A DNA stretch of 56,763 nucleotides, taken from assembly GCA_017461445.1 (NCBI GenBank), contig JAFTXW010000026.1, forward strand, positions 1 to 56,763. Direction: 5' to 3'. Below are positions 9,976-17,888 of this stretch, piece by piece (within the stretch, counting starts at the first letter, position 1; the number at the start of each line of letters is the position of its first letter). The notes below the pieces were generated by a model. It saw only the letters and a program-made list of their open reading frames with translations, was not told the DNA's origin and ran no database searches. The translations under genes were made by a program, and so were the position numbers. The DNA is from Oscillospiraceae bacterium. GTDB lineage: Bacteria; Bacillota; Clostridia; Oscillospirales; Oscillospiraceae.

Positions 9976-10010
9976 CTGCCCCCGGGGAAACCCGGGGGCA
10001 GTTTCATTTT
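9976..10010 (+). terminator. Intrinsic terminator of the PTS operon
   Basis: CTGCCCCCGGG (9976-9986) pairs with CCCGGGGGCAG (9991-10001) around GAAA, then TTTCATTTT. It is a very stable stem 46 bp after the EIICB stop codon. Confidence 0.9.
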
Positions 10011-10076
10011 GCGGGTAAAACCCGCAGCGCTAATGCGTGACGTATCTGGTATCTATTCGTTACGCCTTTGGGTTTT

Positions 10077-10242
10077 ATACTACCTTTTTATTAGAAATCT
10101 TTAATTTCTAATAAAAAGGGCACCGCCTAACGGCATTGCCGATTTTGCTATTTTCGGAAAGAAAATAGCAAAATCCCGTCTCATAATGATCTTCATATAA
10201 AACTTCAATCCTACGGATTAAATTTTTTTTGAATATCAGTAT
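10077..10242 (-). repeat. Three-hairpin intergenic element, copy A
   Basis: 166 bp, minus orientation, ending in ATACT-type terminal sequences. Reading the minus strand: terminal ATACTGAT, a first hairpin around TTTAATCC/GGATTGAA, the conserved string TGAGACGGGATT, a second hairpin with a perfect 15-bp stem (GATTTTGCTATTTTC with GAAAATAGCAAAATC), GCCGTTAGGCGGTG, a third hairpin with a perfect 16-bp stem (CCTTTTTATTAGAAAT), and terminal GTAGTAT. It is clearly homologous to 12340-12507 and 42853-43020. It lies between the PTS terminator and a minus-strand terminator, outside any gene. Confidence 0.85.
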
Positions 10243-10284
10243 AAGAAGCGTATGCTCTGCCGCACAAATTCCTCACTCATAACA

Positions 10285-10312
10285 AAAAGGACGTGCGCAC
10301 GCACGTCCTTTT
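10285..10312 (-). terminator. Intrinsic terminator of the ddl-DUF1934 unit
   Basis: A 12-bp perfect inverted repeat with AAAAGGACGTGC (10285-10296) and GCACGTCCTTTT (10301-10312). On the minus strand it ends in TTTTT, 5 bp after the DUF1934 stop codon. Confidence 0.88.
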
Positions 10313-10316
10313 CTCT

Positions 10317-10739
10317 TCACTTTGCCCGGATATCCAGGTGGTAATCGATCACGCCGCCTTCGGTATTCTCGATGTCGATGTTGTACACCAAATCGATGAC
10401 ACCTCCGTCGGGTACGATGTCATAAAATACACTGGTGGCCTTCACAGTGATCATCAGCGCGCCGAAGGCCATCTGGTACAGGGAATCATGGGCCACACCC
10501 TCCTGGAAGACCATCTGGGAATTCAAGGTACCCTTCCGGTCCAGGATCACCTTTCCCGGCTCCACCCGGAAAGTGGTGGTAACGCCCGCCAGGCCCGTCA
10601 GCTCGCTCTCCTCATAGGAGATGTCCCAGCCGCCGTTCCGAAACTCCATGGTGCCCTCGGTCACCAGCTCGATGACCTCCGGCTCCTGTCCGGCATAGCT
10701 CTGGCGGCCCCGGATAGACAAGACGACCGTCTGCTTCAT
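10317..10739 (-). CDS. DUF1934 (YwiB-like) beta-barrel protein
   Basis: This 140-residue protein has no signal peptide or membrane segment. It matches the DUF1934/YwiB family, a small calycin-like beta-barrel of unknown function, by its alternating beta-strand pattern with SIRGRQSY near the start and a C-terminal VIDLVYNIDIEN followed by DYHLDIRAK. The ATG at 10739 overlaps the ddl stop codon as TGATG, so it is translationally coupled to ddl; an in-frame ATG two codons upstream (10745) is possible. Family members are often near cell-wall or arginyl-tRNA synthetase genes. No biochemical role can be assigned from the sequence. Confidence 0.8.
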   Translation of the reverse strand: MKQTVVLSIRGRQSYAGQEPEVIELVTEGTMEFRNGGWDISYEESELTGLAGVTTTFRVEPGKVILDRKGTLNSQMVFQEGVAHDSLYQMAFGALMITVKATSVFYDIVPDGGVIDLVYNIDIENTEGGVIDYHLDIRAK

Positions 10740-11806
10740 CAGCACGCCTCCAGTGCCAGCTCCAGCAGCTTGTCGATCAGCTGGCTGTAGGGAATGCCGC
10801 TGGCGGCAAACAGCTTGGGGTACATGGAAATGGAGGTAAAGCCAGGCAGGGTGTTGATCTCGTTGAACACCACCCGGTTCTCCTCGTAGGTCACGAAGAA
10901 ATCCACACGGCTCAGGCCTTGGCAGCCGATGGAACTGTAGACCTTCACGGCAGCATCCCGAACCACCTCCGCCACATCCTCGGGGATTCGCGCAGGGATA
11001 TAGGCAGTGGAAGTATCGGTGACGTATTTTGCGTCGTAGTCATAGAAATCCGCGCCGGAGTCAATCTCGCCGCAGAGGGAGGCCACGGGGTTGTCGTTAC
11101 CCATAACGGCCACTTCCACCTCCCGGCCGTGGATGAACTCCTCCACCAGGATCTTACTGTCATATCGGGCGGCAGCCAGCAGTGCCGCGTGGAGAGTCTG
11201 ACGGTCGGAAGCCTTGGAAACGCCCACTGAGGAGCCGGTGCCTGCGGGTTTGACGAACATGGGATAGCGGAACCGCAGCTCCAGGGAATCCAGCGTGTTT
11301 TCCATGTGGTTATCCAGCTCGCCGCGGCGCACCAGCTGCCAGGCAGCCTGGGGCACGCCTGCGTGATCCACCACCAGCTTGGTCAGGGTCTTGTCCATGG
11401 CCACGGCGGAAGCGGCAACATGGGGGCCAACGTAAGGAATGCCCGCCATCTGCAGGAGGCCCTGCATGGCACCGTCCTCGCCGTTTTCGCCGTGGAGGAC
11501 CGGGAATACCACATCGATCCGTTCCCGAACCACGCAGTCGCCCTCGAAGCTCAAAAGGCCCTGCCCCCGGACAGGAGAGATGGCGGCACGGCGGTTATTG
11601 GGATGGGACTTCCATTCGCCGGTGGGCAGCTTGGCATAGTCCTTTCCGGTGTAAAGGATCCAGTCGCCCTCTTTGGTAATACCAACAGGGAACACATTAT
11701 ACTTACTGTGATCGATATTGTTCAGAACGGATTCTGCAGAGCGCAGGGACACCTCATGCTCCGGGCTCATGCCGCCGAACAGGATACAAACGCTGAGTTT
11801 TTTCAA
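10739..11806 (-). CDS. ddl: D-alanine--D-alanine ligase
   Basis: The 355-residue cytoplasmic ATP-grasp enzyme joins two D-alanines to make the dipeptide that MurF adds to the peptidoglycan precursor. Features seen: N-terminal VCILFGGMSPEHEVSLRSA, the VFPVLHGENGEDGAMQGLL block, MFVKPAGTGSSVGVSK (ATP-binding), EEFIHGREVEVAVMGN, and the metal-binding FNEINTLPGFTS near the C-terminus. The omega-loop has FYDYDAKY with the tyrosine of D-Ala-D-Ala ligases, against a vancomycin-type D-Ala-D-Lac enzyme. The start is TTG at 11806, the only start in frame with the conserved N-terminus, with GAGG about 9 nt upstream. murC lies 700 bp away on the same strand. Confidence 0.95.
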   Translation of the reverse strand: MKKLSVCILFGGMSPEHEVSLRSAESVLNNIDHSKYNVFPVGITKEGDWILYTGKDYAKLPTGEWKSHPNNRRAAISPVRGQGLLSFEGDCVVRERIDVVFPVLHGENGEDGAMQGLLQMAGIPYVGPHVAASAVAMDKTLTKLVVDHAGVPQAAWQLVRRGELDNHMENTLDSLELRFRYPMFVKPAGTGSSVGVSKASDRQTLHAALLAAARYDSKILVEEFIHGREVEVAVMGNDNPVASLCGEIDSGADFYDYDAKYVTDTSTAYIPARIPEDVAEVVRDAAVKVYSSIGCQGLSRVDFFVTYEENRVVFNEINTLPGFTSISMYPKLFAASGIPYSQLIDKLLELALEAC

Positions 11807-11901
11807 ATCATCGCCTCATTTATAATTATTTCACAATTTCCATCTGGAAATTCGGTAAATCGGTGCTATAATAGGGGAAATGTATTTGCTGGAGGTTTAT
11901 C

Positions 11902-12294
11902 ATGCAGATCAATTTGACCGCAAAGGAATTCCGTCGCCTGCTGGACATGGTTTACATCGGCAACTGGGTATTAAACTCCACCCGGGGCGAGGACCGCTTC
12001 AAGGACTACGATGCCCTGGAAAGCAAGCTTTTTGCCCTGTCCCCCGCCCTGTCCGAGATCTGGAACGGAGAGATCGTCCCCTCCCGGGCTTTTTCCGAGG
12101 GCGGCATCCACGAGGCCATCGCTTATTACGAGGACAACGTGTTCTATGAGATCCTGGCCGAGGAGCTTTCCCGGCGGGATATGGACTATCCGGAGATCAC
12201 GGATGAAAACTACGACGAAATCGTAGGCCGGATGGACAAATATATGTCGGAATTCCAGCTGTCCGGCATCCAGAATCTGGTGCTGGAAGAGTAA
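11902..12294 (+). CDS. Conserved-looking protein of unknown function
   Basis: I do not recognise this 130-residue, acidic, mostly helical soluble protein. It has no signal peptide, cysteine motif or membrane segment. Its gene quality is good: TATAAT at 11867-11872, GGAGG at 11891-11895 seven bases before the ATG, and a strong terminator just after the stop. It is divergent from ddl and convergent with murC, but nothing in its sequence ties it to cell-wall synthesis. Visible landmarks are FRRLLDMVYIGNWVLNS near the N-terminus and a WNGEIVPSRAF segment in the middle. Confidence 0.8.
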   Translation: MQINLTAKEFRRLLDMVYIGNWVLNSTRGEDRFKDYDALESKLFALSPALSEIWNGEIVPSRAFSEGGIHEAIAYYEDNVFYEILAEELSRRDMDYPEITDENYDEIVGRMDKYMSEFQLSGIQNLVLEE

Positions 12295-12314
12295 CTGTAA
12301 ATCCTTTTAGAAAA

Positions 12315-12341
12315 TGTGCCGGTCGCCCGGCACATTTTTTT
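12315..12341 (+). terminator. Intrinsic terminator after the 11902 gene
   Basis: TGTGCCGG (12315-12322), loop TCG, CCGGCACA (12327-12334) and seven T residues. The left end of repeat copy B begins at the end of this T-run. Confidence 0.92.
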
Positions 12342-12507
12342 ACTGATATTCAATTAACAACTTTAATGCGAAGCATTGAAGTTGTTAATATGAAGATCAA
12401 TGTGAGACGGGATTCTGTTATTTTCCGGTTCGAAAATAACAGAATCGACAGCCCGTCAGGCGATGTCTTTCGATTTGAAATTATAAATTTCAAATTGAAA
12501 ATAGTAT
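12340..12507 (+). repeat. Three-hairpin intergenic element, copy B
   Basis: 168 bp, plus orientation. Left end TACTGATATTCA; first hairpin with TTAACAACTT/AAGTTGTTAA arms; conserved TGAGACGGGATT; second hairpin with a perfect 15-bp stem (GATTCTGTTATTTTC with GAAAATAACAGAATC); CCCGTCAGGCGATG; third hairpin CGATTTGAAATT/AATTTCAAATTG; right end TAGTAT. Relative to copy A, the second stem has two changed pairs in which both strands changed together. Its last base touches the murC stop codon (12507-12509). Confidence 0.85.
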
Positions 12508-13868
12508 TATTCGCTCAAAAGGGCCTCGCCCGCTCTAAAAATATCGCCCGCGCCCATAGTCAGGACGATGTCTCCCTCCCGAACGGTCTCCCGCAGAAAA
12601 TCGGTGACCTCAGGCAGAGCCTCGCAGAAAACGGCACCGGGGATCTGCTCCGCCAGATGAGCAGAGGAAATGCCAACGGTGTTACGTTCCCGGGCAGCGT
12701 AAATTTCTGCCAGAACCACCACATCAGGCTTCTTCAGCTCCCGGACGAAATCCTCAAACAGAGCCTTCGTGCGGCTGTAGGTATGGGGCTGGAAGGCCAG
12801 CACGATCCGCCGGCCGGGCATGGAAGCACGAACGGCACTGATGGTGGCTGCCAGCTCATCAGGATGGTGGGCGTAATCGTCATAGACATCCGCGCCCTGG
12901 AACGTACCCTTGAATTCCATCCGGCGTCCCGCGCCGTGGAAGGACTCCAGACCGTGGGAAACGGCTTCGCCAGGAATTCCCATCATCCAGGCGGCAGCAG
13001 CTGCTGCAAGACCGTTCAGGGCGTTATGACGGCCCAGAACACCCATGTCCAGGTGGCAGTAAAACTCACCATCACAGATCACGTCAAAGTGCCGCCAGTC
13101 GGGGCACATGTTGGCGGCATGGATGCGGTTGTGTTCTCCCATGCCGAAGGAGACATAGTCGATGCCTTCCATGGCCTGTACGGTATGGGGGTCGTCGCCG
13201 TTGGCGATGACGCCGCCGGTAGACAGTTCCGCGAACTTATGGAAGGACTTCTGCACATCCGCCAGATCCTTGAAATAATCCAGATGATCCGCCTCCACAT
13301 TCAGCACGACAGCCAGTGTGGGAAAGAAATTCAGGAAGGAATCGCAGTATTCGCAGCTTTCCAGCACGATGGTATCCCCATGGCCCACCCGGTGGCCCGC
13401 GTGAAGCAGGGGCAGGTAGCCGCCAATCATGACCGTGGGATCCAGGTCAGCCTCCATCAGAATATGGGTCATCATGGAGGTGGTAGTGGTCTTGCCATGG
13501 GTACCGGAAATGCAGATGGCATTTTTATAAGACTTCATGATCTCGCCCCAGGCCTGGGCACGCTCGAAAACGGGAATGCCCGCTGCCCGCGCGGCAGCGA
13601 TCTCCGGGTTATCATTGTGTGCAGCAGCGGTGCGGATGATACAGTCGGCACCCTGGATATTTTCCGCACGGTGGCCGATCTCCACATGAATTCCCTGCTC
13701 CATCAGCTCATCGGTAGACAGTGATGCGCTCATATCGGAGCCGGTGACAGTCATTCCCATGCCCTTCAGCACAAGGCCCAAAGGACGCATGGAAACGCCG
13801 CCGATGCCCACCAGATGCACATGACGGCCGGGAGTGATGTATTTGGCAATTTTCTTACTTTTAAACAT
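12507..13868 (-). CDS. murC: UDP-N-acetylmuramate--L-alanine ligase
   Basis: This cytoplasmic Mur ligase (453 residues) adds L-alanine to UDP-MurNAc, the first step of the stem peptide. Motifs: HLVGIGGVSM (N-terminal Rossmann domain), ATP loop CISGTHGKTTTTSM, NVEADHLDYF, GRHNALNGLAAAAAA (typical MurC GxHNxxN), YDDYAHHPDELAATI and VLAFQPHTYSRT in the C-terminal domain. I start it at ATG 13868 because GGGGGA lies 10-12 nt upstream and the protein then begins MFKSKKIAKYI as in the family; an in-frame ATG at 13904 would add 12 poorly conserved residues. Promoter at 13915-13943. Its 3' end abuts repeat copy B; I see no classical terminator there. Confidence 0.95.
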   Translation of the reverse strand: MFKSKKIAKYITPGRHVHLVGIGGVSMRPLGLVLKGMGMTVTGSDMSASLSTDELMEQGIHVEIGHRAENIQGADCIIRTAAAHNDNPEIAAARAAGIPVFERAQAWGEIMKSYKNAICISGTHGKTTTTSMMTHILMEADLDPTVMIGGYLPLLHAGHRVGHGDTIVLESCEYCDSFLNFFPTLAVVLNVEADHLDYFKDLADVQKSFHKFAELSTGGVIANGDDPHTVQAMEGIDYVSFGMGEHNRIHAANMCPDWRHFDVICDGEFYCHLDMGVLGRHNALNGLAAAAAAWMMGIPGEAVSHGLESFHGAGRRMEFKGTFQGADVYDDYAHHPDELAATISAVRASMPGRRIVLAFQPHTYSRTKALFEDFVRELKKPDVVVLAEIYAARERNTVGISSAHLAEQIPGAVFCEALPEVTDFLRETVREGDIVLTMGAGDIFRAGEALLSE

Positions 13869-13914
13869 ATATGTCAAATCCCCCGCAGGTTGAAATGTTT
13901 GCATAGCCTATGGC

Positions 13915-13943
13915 ATTATACATCATTCTTAAGGATTTTACAA
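13915..13943 (-). promoter_or_regulatory. Sigma-A promoter of murC
   Basis: On the minus strand TTGTAA (13943-13938), a 17-bp spacer and TATAAT (13920-13915), about 45 bp before the murC ATG. Confidence 0.75.
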
Positions 13944-14116
13944 CCACAAAAAATGGAAACCAATGATTTTTATGAACCTTTTTCGACATTATCTTACGCT
14001 CTTCCAATTTCTTACGTCCATTTGCACAGAAAACAGCCACAAGATTCGTTGATTATGCCATCCTTGCAGGAGGAACACCGGGCCGGAAAACCCGGCCACT
14101 ACGCGCTCTCCATACG

Positions 14117-14143
14117 AAAAAACGCCCACCCGCAGGTGAGCGT
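14117..14143 (-). terminator. Intrinsic terminator of the amino-acid ABC operon
   Basis: On the minus strand ACGCTCACC and GGTGGGCGT pair around a short loop, followed by TTTTTT (14122-14117). It lies 10 bp after the ATPase stop codon. Confidence 0.88.
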
Positions 14144-14152
14144 TTCTCCATA

Positions 14153-14893
14153 TTATGCCTTGCGGAAACGTGCCAGGAAATCCCGGGTCTCCTGCTTTTT
14201 CGGGTCGCCGAAAACCTCAGCCGGAGTACCCTCCTCGCAGATGATGCCCTCGTTCATGTAGACCACGCGGGTGCTGATATCCCGGGCGAAGGCCATCTCG
14301 TGGGTGACCACCAGCATGGTCATTCCTTCCTGTGCCAGGCTCTGCATGACCGCAAGAACCTCTCCCACCATTTCGGGGTCCAGCGCGGAGGTAGGCTCGT
14401 CGAACAGCAGTACCTCCGGGTCCATAGCCAGAGCCCGGGCGATGGCCACGCGCTGCTTCTGGCCGCCGGAGATCTGCCGGGGCTTTGCGTTGATGTAGGG
14501 GGCCATGCCCACCTTTTCCAGATAGAACATGGCATGGCGGCGGGCTTCCTCCCGATTCCGCTTCAGTACCTTGACCTGTCCCACGATGCAGTTTTCCAGC
14601 ACCGTCATATTGCTGAACAGGTTGAAGGACTGGAACACCATGCCCACCCGGGAACGGTATGCAGGAGCGTTGAAGCCCCGGCGCACCACGTTTTCCCCGT
14701 GATACAGGATCTCACCGGAGGTGGGGTTTTCCAGCAGATTGATGCACCGCAGCAGCGTGGATTTACCGGAGCCGGAGGCACCGATGATGGAGGTCACATC
14801 GCCCTTGCTGACGGTAAAATCAATGTCCCGGAGAACCTCATGGGTACCGAAGGACTTGGACAGGTGGTTCACCTGTAAGATCATCTCTCCCAT
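14153..14893 (-). CDS. Amino-acid ABC importer, ATPase (lysine predicted)
   Basis: This 246-residue cytoplasmic ATPase is of the GlnQ/HisP/ArtP polar-amino-acid family. It has Walker [14 protein letters not shown], the Q-loop region [19 protein letters not shown], signature [15 protein letters not shown], Walker [20 protein letters not shown] and switch histidine [14 protein letters not shown] 14893 follows GGAGGAAGATAAC and lies 1 bp after the permease stop codon, so it is the last gene of a three-gene importer operon. The operon leader carries a lysine riboswitch (16850-17010), which makes lysine the likely substrate; the ATPase sequence alone does not show that. Confidence 0.94.
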   Translation of the reverse strand: MGEMILQVNHLSKSFGTHEVLRDIDFTVSKGDVTSIIGASGSGKSTLLRCINLLENPTSGEILYHGENVVRRGFNAPAYRSRVGMVFQSFNLFSNMTVLENCIVGQVKVLKRNREEARRHAMFYLEKVGMAPYINAKPRQISGGQKQRVAIARALAMDPEVLLFDEPTSALDPEMVGEVLAVMQSLAQEGMTMLVVTHEMAFARDISTRVVYMNEGIICEEGTPAEVFGDPKKQETRDFLARFRKA

Positions 14894-14894
14894 G

Positions 14895-15770
14895 TTATCT
14901 TCCTCCTCTGTTGCGGCCGTGCTTCAGGCCCTGACGGGTACGCTCCCGGTATTCCTTGCTGCGCTCGTCAAAGGGCGTTCCCCGGTCGGGATGGCTGTAG
15001 GTGCCGGCGGTCATGGTCAGCTGATCCACCTGAACCAGCTCGTAGCTGTCGCTGCCGTCCATCCACTTCTCCACCCACCGCAGGACAAAAGAGGCGATCA
15101 GGGTCATGGTCAGATAACCGATCATCTCAATGGCAGCGGAGGGGAAATACATGTTGTTGACACCGGTGATGTAGCGGTGGAAGGCAAAAAACTCCGTAAA
15201 GCTGATGATGAACATGACGGAGGTATCCTTCACGTTGATGATGAAGTTGTTGCCGATCTGGGGCATGATATTGCGCAGGGCCTGGGGCAGGATCACGTTC
15301 ATCATGGTCTGGACGTGGGTCATGCCGATGGCCTTGGCACCCTCGGTCTGGCCGGGATCGATAGAAATGATGCCGCCACGGACAGATTCAGCCATATACG
15401 CGCCGGTGTTGATGGAAACGATCAGGATCGCCGCCGCCCAGACGCTGGAGAAGCGCATAGTGTTATCGGTAAAATAGGGCAGGCCGTAGAAAATAAACAC
15501 AGCCTGAAGCACCATGGGAGTGCCCCGGAAGACCTCCACATAGACCCGGACAATGCCGCGGATCAGCTTCAGTACAACGCGCTTAAACAGGGAGTCATTG
15601 GGGGAATAGGGAATGGTATTGAGGATGCCGCAGACCAGGCCGATGATGCAGCCAATGACAGTGGCAACCAGTGCCAGGATCAGCGTATTCTTCACACCAT
15701 CCAGATACATCCCGGAATAGTTGCTCCAAAGCTTGACCATATCCTGGCCAAGCTCGATCAGCTTATCCAT
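14895..15770 (-). CDS. Amino-acid ABC importer, permease (lysine predicted)
   Basis: The 291-residue membrane protein has the HisM/GlnP-type inner-membrane fold: several hydrophobic helices, the N-terminal [19 protein letters not shown] and the cytoplasmic ATPase-contact loop [20 protein letters not shown]. An unusually long charged C-terminal tail (about 50 residues) follows the last helix. I start it at ATG 15770 with AAAGGAG 9-12 nt upstream; the longer frame from a TTG at 15788 would place that ribosome binding site inside the gene. It is separated from the substrate-binding gene by a strong hairpin (15799-15829) and directly followed by the ATPase. Confidence 0.93.
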   Translation of the reverse strand: MDKLIELGQDMVKLWSNYSGMYLDGVKNTLILALVATVIGCIIGLVCGILNTIPYSPNDSLFKRVVLKLIRGIVRVYVEVFRGTPMVLQAVFIFYGLPYFTDNTMRFSSVWAAAILIVSINTGAYMAESVRGGIISIDPGQTEGAKAIGMTHVQTMMNVILPQALRNIMPQIGNNFIINVKDTSVMFIISFTEFFAFHRYITGVNNMYFPSAAIEMIGYLTMTLIASFVLRWVEKWMDGSDSYELVQVDQLTMTAGTYSHPDRGTPFDERSKEYRERTRQGLKHGRNRGGR

Positions 15771-15798
15771 TGGATCAGCTCCTTTCAAATAACAGGGA

Positions 15799-15829
15799 AG
15801 TCATCCGGCTTTGGGAAAGCCGGATGACT
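15799..15829 (-). other. 14-bp hairpin between binding-protein and permease genes
   Basis: AGTCATCCGGCTTT (15799-15812) pairs perfectly with its complement (15816-15829) around a 3-nt loop. No good T-tract follows on the minus strand. Such hairpins commonly stabilise the upstream message so that the binding protein is made in excess over the membrane components. Confidence 0.75.
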
Positions 15830-15844
15830 ATGGTTCCATATCTC

Positions 15845-16744
15845 TTAGATTTCGGGCTGAACGGCAATAGCCTCGTCCATCAGGGCGTTGAAATCGTCAA
15901 CGGTCATGGTGGACAGAACACTGTCAATGGCTTCCTTCAGCTGGGTGTTTCCCTTCAGGACAGAGATGCCAATATTGACATTTTCGGCCCGCTCCTCTTC
16001 GGTGGCAAACTGGAAGTCACCCTCAGTGCCGGAGAAGTCCAGGATCACCAGGCTGTCGTCCTTGGCAACGGCACCCATGGCGGTAGGCATATCGGTGCAG
16101 ACGAAATCCACAGTGCCGGTCTGCAGGGACATGATCATAGCGGGAGCGGTGTCCGCGGGGGCCAGCAGCTCCGCGCCTTCGATCTGAGGCAGGCAGGAGT
16201 CATACCAGATGGTGCCGGACTGGGCGGTGCACTTGCCGCCGGCCAGATCCTGGATGGAGGTGGCAGAAGCATAGGGGCTGTCCTTGGTGGTAACGCAGAC
16301 GATGGTGGCGTAGTAGTAGGGGCCTGCCATGTCCACCTCAGCCATGCGGTCAGCGGTCATGGACTGGCCAGCGATGTTGGCATCCATGGTCTTAGACTGA
16401 ACGGCGGGGGTCAGGGAATCCCATGCGCTGGATACGATCTCCAGCTCCCAGCCGTTGGCCTCGCAGATCTTCTTGGCGATCATAACGTCGTAGCCGTTGG
16501 CGTAGGCACCGGGAACATTGGAGATGGGCACAGCACCGTTGGAATCATCGGTCTGGGTCCAGTTGTAGGGAGCGTAAGCGCACTCCATGCCAACGGTGAA
16601 CACACCATCCTCCAGGCCGGGGATGTCGGAAACGGCGGCGGAAGCATCATTGGGGGTGTCCGTGTTGGAGCTGCCGCAGGCGGTCATGGTCAGCAGCATG
16701 GCAAGTGCCAGCACCAGGGTCATCAGTCGGGTCATTCTTCTCAT
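15845..16744 (-). CDS. Amino-acid ABC importer, substrate-binding lipoprotein (lysine predicted)
   Basis: This 299-residue extracellular solute-binding protein (family 3, SBP_bac_3) is membrane-anchored through the lipobox LTMTAC after an N-terminal signal. It shows FTVGMECAYAPYNWTQ at the start of lobe 1, GYDVMIAKKIC and, further on, TIVCVTTKDSPY and the end of lobe 2. It is the first gene of the operon, 291 bp downstream of the promoter at 17036-17064; the leader between holds a lysine riboswitch and a terminator. Start ATG 16744 with AAAGGAACTG upstream. Lysine as ligand rests on the riboswitch; arginine or ornithine remain possible. Confidence 0.93.
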   Translation of the reverse strand: MRRMTRLMTLVLALAMLLTMTACGSSNTDTPNDASAAVSDIPGLEDGVFTVGMECAYAPYNWTQTDDSNGAVPISNVPGAYANGYDVMIAKKICEANGWELEIVSSAWDSLTPAVQSKTMDANIAGQSMTADRMAEVDMAGPYYYATIVCVTTKDSPYASATSIQDLAGGKCTAQSGTIWYDSCLPQIEGAELLAPADTAPAMIMSLQTGTVDFVCTDMPTAMGAVAKDDSLVILDFSGTEGDFQFATEEERAENVNIGISVLKGNTQLKEAIDSVLSTMTVDDFNALMDEAIAVQPEI

Positions 16745-16782
16745 TTTCTTTCAGTTCCTTTCTATTCTTTCGAATCATAAAC

Positions 16783-16821
16783 AAAAAACCGCGAATCCCG
16801 GAGAAACTCCAACATCCACGG
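16783..16821 (-). terminator. Riboswitch-linked terminator before the lysine importer
   Basis: On the minus strand CCGTGGAT and ATTCGCGG pair (with G-U pairs), enclosing an inner GGAG/CTCC stem, followed by TTTTTT (16788-16783). It lies between the lysine aptamer and the first start codon, so it is the expected expression platform: lysine bound, terminator forms, importer off. Confidence 0.8.
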
Positions 16822-16849
16822 CAAAAGGCAAACATACCCGCACATAGAA

Positions 16850-17010
16850 TGATAGCACTCCACACAATGTGACAGTCCGGCGGATATTTTCCGACGGCCC
16901 AGCCCCCACGCCCGGGCGGCGATGGAAGGCTTCGGCGGTTTGCCCCTTCCCTCCGCCGGAAGCCCGTTCCCAGCAGCGGAGGTACTCATGCGCACCGCAC
17001 CTCTATCGAT
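16850..17010 (-). ncRNA. Lysine riboswitch (L-box) aptamer
   Basis: Read on the minus strand, the leader shows the conserved lysine-aptamer blocks in order: GATAGAGGTGCGG, GAGTA, a GGGGCAAACCGCCGAAGCC block, GGGCTGG with a complementary partner, and ACTGTCA followed by GTGGAGTGCTATC. P1 forms from GATAG at the 5' end (17007-17003) and CTATC at the 3' end (16854-16850). It lies just downstream of the promoter at 17036-17064 and upstream of the terminator at 16783-16821, in front of the three importer genes. Confidence 0.92.
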
Positions 17011-17035
17011 CCACAGTTATTTTGTTATAGGCCAA

Positions 17036-17064
17036 AGTATAGCACCAGAATGTGCCGTTGTCAA
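17036..17064 (-). promoter_or_regulatory. Sigma-A promoter of the lysine importer operon
   Basis: On the minus strand TTGACA (17064-17059), a 17-bp spacer and TATACT (17041-17036). Transcription would start about 15-20 bases before the riboswitch P1 stem. Confidence 0.88.
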
Positions 17065-17132
17065 CAGGCAATTCGTGAAATTACGCAATTTTTCTTCAGA
17101 TTTTTGTGTATATGCTACAGTGACATTTGTTT

Positions 17133-17576
17133 TCACCATTTTTGGATGACACCGCAGGCGATCTTCTCCCCGGCATTTCCCGCCGGCTGTGTGTGAAAAT
17201 CGTCGGCACCGCCGTGGATCACCACCGTCCGCCCAAGGATCTCCCCAATGGAAAACCGGTCTGTTTCCACCGCCAGAAAGGCTCTGCCCCGCCGGGACAG
17301 CAGCGGCGGAAGATCTCCCGCGTGCCGGGGATGGGGCTGACCGCCGGGATCAAAATGACCTCCCGTATCCCGGAATCCCTCCCCGGTACAGCTTCCTCCC
17401 TCATGAATGTGGAAGGCAAAAAAGCCGCTGTCGTTTTCCGGCAGGCCGCAGATCTCCGCCACTATCAAAACGCTTCGGTTCCGGGGGTAAAAGGACACGG
17501 TGCCGCTGATCCCCGGATGCTCCCTCCCACCCGAGATACAGGCCACCGCCTTAGGCCGCTGCGCTGGATACCGCAA
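17133..17576 (-). CDS. Cu/Zn superoxide dismutase-family protein
   Basis: This 147-residue protein matches the copper/zinc superoxide dismutase family (PF00080). It has FHIHEGGSCTG (the copper-ligand HxH loop), GGHFDPGG, HPRHAGDLPPLL (zinc-site histidine/aspartate region), VVIHGGADDFHTQPAGNAGEKIACGVI (copper-ligand histidine, then the conserved C-terminal block). Two cysteines in the usual disulfide positions (GGSC, IACG) are present. The start is TTG at 17576, placed by an almost perfect GGAGGTGA 8 nt upstream; the in-frame extension upstream lacks family similarity. No signal peptide is visible, so it appears cytoplasmic, unlike most bacterial SodC. The lysine-importer promoter starts about 70 bp beyond its stop codon. 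Confidence 0.87.
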   Translation of the reverse strand: MRYPAQRPKAVACISGGREHPGISGTVSFYPRNRSVLIVAEICGLPENDSGFFAFHIHEGGSCTGEGFRDTGGHFDPGGQPHPRHAGDLPPLLSRRGRAFLAVETDRFSIGEILGRTVVIHGGADDFHTQPAGNAGEKIACGVIQKW

Positions 17577-17813
17577 TTGAATCACCTCCCTACAGCCTAT
17601 GCCGCCGGGAAGAAAAAGGTGAAGCCCGGCAATGCAAACGCACAGCCGGGCACAGGAAATCTGTACATACAAACGCAGCGCACAAACAGACACAGCAATT
17701 CTGCACTCTGCATTCTGCCCTTTATTCACCCAGGCGCAGCACCTTACCCTGATTTTTCCCGCAGGCAGTACCGCAAGCGGCTGGAAGGCAGCGAACAGGC
17801 CCTATAAGCACAA
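17577..17813. other. Gap upstream of the SOD-family gene
   Basis: This stretch lies between the SOD-family start and the terminator at 17814. It holds the ribosome binding site at its left end and, at 17698-17720, a short copy of the TGCAGAATGCAGAGTGCA-type repeat also found at 46758-46832. I see no convincing gene or sigma-A promoter. Confidence 0.4.
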
Positions 17814-17849
17814 AGCACTTGCGCCAACAGATGGCGCAAGTGCTTTTTT
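17814..17849. terminator. Terminator-like hairpin after the exporter operon
   Basis: A 13-bp perfect stem, AGCACTTGCGCCA (17814-17826) with its complement (17832-17844). The better T-run (six T) is on the plus strand, but the only gene ending nearby is the minus-strand permease at 17889, where the tail reads TTTGTGCTTAT. It probably terminates the exporter operon. Confidence 0.7.
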
Positions 17850-17888
17850 CAATGGAATATGGTCTTCGCTCCCGTATTGCCGGAATCA

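Noticed and set aside
10739-11806. Vancomycin-resistance type (D-Ala-D-Lac/D-Ser) ligase, given a VanZ-like gene in the window
   Set aside because: The omega-loop FYDYDAKY and the neighbourhood fit an ordinary Ddl; no vanH, vanX or vanT is present and the VanZ-like gene is 30 kb away.
17577-17729. N-terminal extension of the SOD-family gene up to 17729
   Set aside because: It lacks family similarity and a ribosome binding site, while GGAGGTGA sits perfectly before TTG 17576.
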